From the NCBI GenBank assembly GCA_012961305.1, contig DTZQ01000045.1, positions 1 through 23,521 of the forward strand: a stretch of 23,521 bases of DNA, in the 5' to 3' direction. This document shows positions 22,235 to 23,521 of this stretch, one piece after another. The stretch's first letter is position 1, and each line of letters starts with the position of its first letter. This DNA is from Armatimonadota bacterium. GTDB lineage: Bacteria; Armatimonadota; UBA10988; DTZQ01. The position numbers and the translations under genes are program-made. Under the pieces are notes generated by a model that did not search any database, had not been told where the DNA came from, and saw nothing but the letters and a program-made list of their open reading frames with translations.

Positions 22235-23521
22235 ATGGAAGCAGTAAAAGTTGGTTTGGAACTGGCCGGAAGGCGGTTGACCATCGAAACAGGGAGACTT
22301 GCCAAGCAAGCCAATGGAGCGGCGGTGGTCCAGTATGGGGATACCATCATTCTGGCCACCGCGGTCCTGGGCGAGGCTCAAGAGGGAATGGATTTCCTCC
22401 CCCTTACGGTAGATTTCGAGGCCCGTACTTATGCCGCAGGGAAAATCCCTATGACTTTCTATCGCCGGGAGGGGAAGCCCAGCGACCGGTCCATCCTCGT
22501 AGCCCGGTTGACCGACCGGCCCTTACGCCCCCTCTTCCCGGAGGGGATGCGTAACGAGGTGCAAATCATCATTACCCCCCTCTCCTCGGACCCTGAAAAC
22601 TCCCCCGACGTCCTCTCTCCCATCGGTGCTTCTGCGGCCCTGTCGGTGTCAGACATTCCTTTTCAGGGACCGGTGGCCTGTGTGCGGGTAGGGCTGATTG
22701 AGGGAGAACTGGCCCTTAATCCGACCTACTCGCAGATGGAGCATAGCGATTTAGACTTGGTAGTGGCCGGGACTAAGGAAGCCTTGCTCATGGTGGAAGC
22801 GGGAGCAAACGAGGTGCCAGAGGAAACACTGCTGCGCGCCCTGGAGTTTGCCCACGATGCCATCCGGCAAATTGCTGCCCTGCAGGAAGAACTGGTGGCT
22901 CGGGCAGGGCGGGAAAAGGCGGCCGTTGAGTTGGCCCGGCCCGAGGAGGAACTGCTTGGCCGGGTGGGGGAACTGGCCGCGGGGCCAATAGGGGAATTGC
23001 TGGGCCGACCGGAAAAGCAAGCCCGTCACCGGGCCCTGGAGGCTCTGCGGGAGGAAATCCTCGCCCAACTGGCGGAGGCCTATCCAGAGCGGGAGGGGGA
23101 AATCCAGTCGGCTTTCGAGAAGGTCCTGAAACAGGTCGTCCGCCGGATGACTTTGGAGGAAGGCCGCCGGGTGGACGGACGAAGGATGGAGGAGGTTCGC
23201 CCTATCACCTGCGAAGTGGGCCTGCTGCCGCGAGTACACGGTTCTGCCCTGTTCACCCGCGGGGAGACTCAGGTCCTCAGCGTCACTACTTTGGGAACCG
23301 TGGGGGACGAAAAGACCATTGATTGGCTCACGGAGGACTTTACCTCCCGCTACATGCACCACTACAATTTCCTGCCCTTCTGCGTGGGAGAAGTGCGTCC
23401 CTTGCGCGGACCTGGACGGCGGGAAATTGGTCATGGGGCTTTGGCCGAACGGGCTCTGGTTCCTGTTCTGCCCGAAGAGGAGGAGTTCCCCTACACCATC
23501 CGCGTAGTGTCGGAAATTCTG
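22235..23521 (+). CDS. pnp: Polyribonucleotide nucleotidyltransferase (PNPase), 3' end off window
   Basis: The first 429 codons are present with no frameshift; the window ends inside the gene. PNPase degrades RNA from the 3' end by phosphorolysis. The first RNase PH-like domain is seen (GDTIILATAVLGEAQEGMDFLPL, FYRREGKPSD, ILVARLTDRPLRPLFPEG), then the alpha-helical domain (about 220-310) and the start of the second RNase PH domain with RRVDGRR and RGPGRREIGHGALAERAL. The KH and S1 domains lie outside. ATG 22235 is the only in-frame start after a TGA at 22223; AAGGAG is 14 bases upstream, a longer than ideal spacing, with a purine-rich run between. Confidence 0.97.
   Translation, partial: MEAVKVGLELAGRRLTIETGRLAKQANGAAVVQYGDTIILATAVLGEAQEGMDFLPLTVDFEARTYAAGKIPMTFYRREGKPSDRSILVARLTDRPLRPLFPEGMRNEVQIIITPLSSDPENSPDVLSPIGASAALSVSDIPFQGPVACVRVGLIEGELALNPTYSQMEHSDLDLVVAGTKEALLMVEAGANEVPEETLLRALEFAHDAIRQIAALQEELVARAGREKAAVELARPEEELLGRVGELAAGPIGELLGRPEKQARHRALEALREEILAQLAEAYPEREGEIQSAFEKVLKQVVRRMTLEEGRRVDGRRMEEVRPITCEVGLLPRVHGSALFTRGETQVLSVTTLGTVGDEKTIDWLTEDFTSRYMHHYNFLPFCVGEVRPLRGPGRREIGHGALAERALVPVLPEEEEFPYTIRVVSEIL

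Overview
The window is a 23.5 kb piece of bacterial chromosome, fairly GC-rich and densely coded on both strands. I see no phage genes, transposase, tRNA, rRNA or CRISPR array. The best taxonomic clue is the prepilin at 10772-11512, which has a [18 protein letters not shown] N-terminus running into an [12 protein letters not shown] segment and a C-terminal H-X9-DG motif. This gene type is typical of Armatimonadota and is also found in Planctomycetes/Verrucomicrobia relatives. A B12-dependent ribonucleotide reductase, a cellular Rad52-like protein and a HEAT-repeat protein fit an Armatimonadota-like, possibly thermophilic bacterium. That assignment is inference.

Layout. (1) 1-322, minus: N-terminal part of a receiver-domain protein whose phosphoacceptor Asp is replaced by Ala. 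(2) 704-2287, plus: membrane-anchored HEAT-repeat protein behind a near-perfect sigma-70 promoter; convergent with a CPBP-family membrane protease (2306-3031, minus). (3) 3197-7465, plus: promoter, two NrdR-box-like palindromes, a structured leader, then nrdJ (class II ribonucleotide reductase) overlapping mutM by one base. (4) 7732-10725, plus: hybrid histidine kinase and GAF/HD-GYP protein, a signalling pair preceded by the same 21-bp repeat. (5) 10772-14041: the H-X9-DG prepilin (minus), divergent from an ECF sigma factor, a zinc-ligand-less anti-sigma-like membrane protein and an RseB-like protein (plus). (6) 14091-14819, minus: Rad52-family protein with its own promoter. (7) 15063-23521, plus: the translation/transcription operon rimP-nusA-ylxR-infB-ylxP-rbfA-truB-ribF-rpsO-pnp (pnp runs off the window), with an attenuator-like hairpin before rimP and an internal promoter before rpsO.

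How the genes work together. Region 7 is a classical housekeeping cluster (transcription elongation, translation initiation, 30S maturation, tRNA modification, flavin cofactors, RNA decay) with start/stop overlaps that suggest translational coupling. Region 3 couples dNTP synthesis with 8-oxoguanine repair under probable NrdR control. Region 5 looks like an envelope-stress module (sigma / anti-sigma / RseB-like). Regions 1 and 4 are phosphorelay and c-di-GMP signalling.

The least expected layer is a set of short dispersed repeats: heptamer/octamer-based elements between genes, a G/C-rich palindrome inserted in frame into linkers of two unrelated proteins (NrdJ and the hybrid kinase), and a two-hairpin element that supplies the stop codon of the RseB-like gene and also lies in the rpsO leader. 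I did not find a convincing wholly new multi-gene system.
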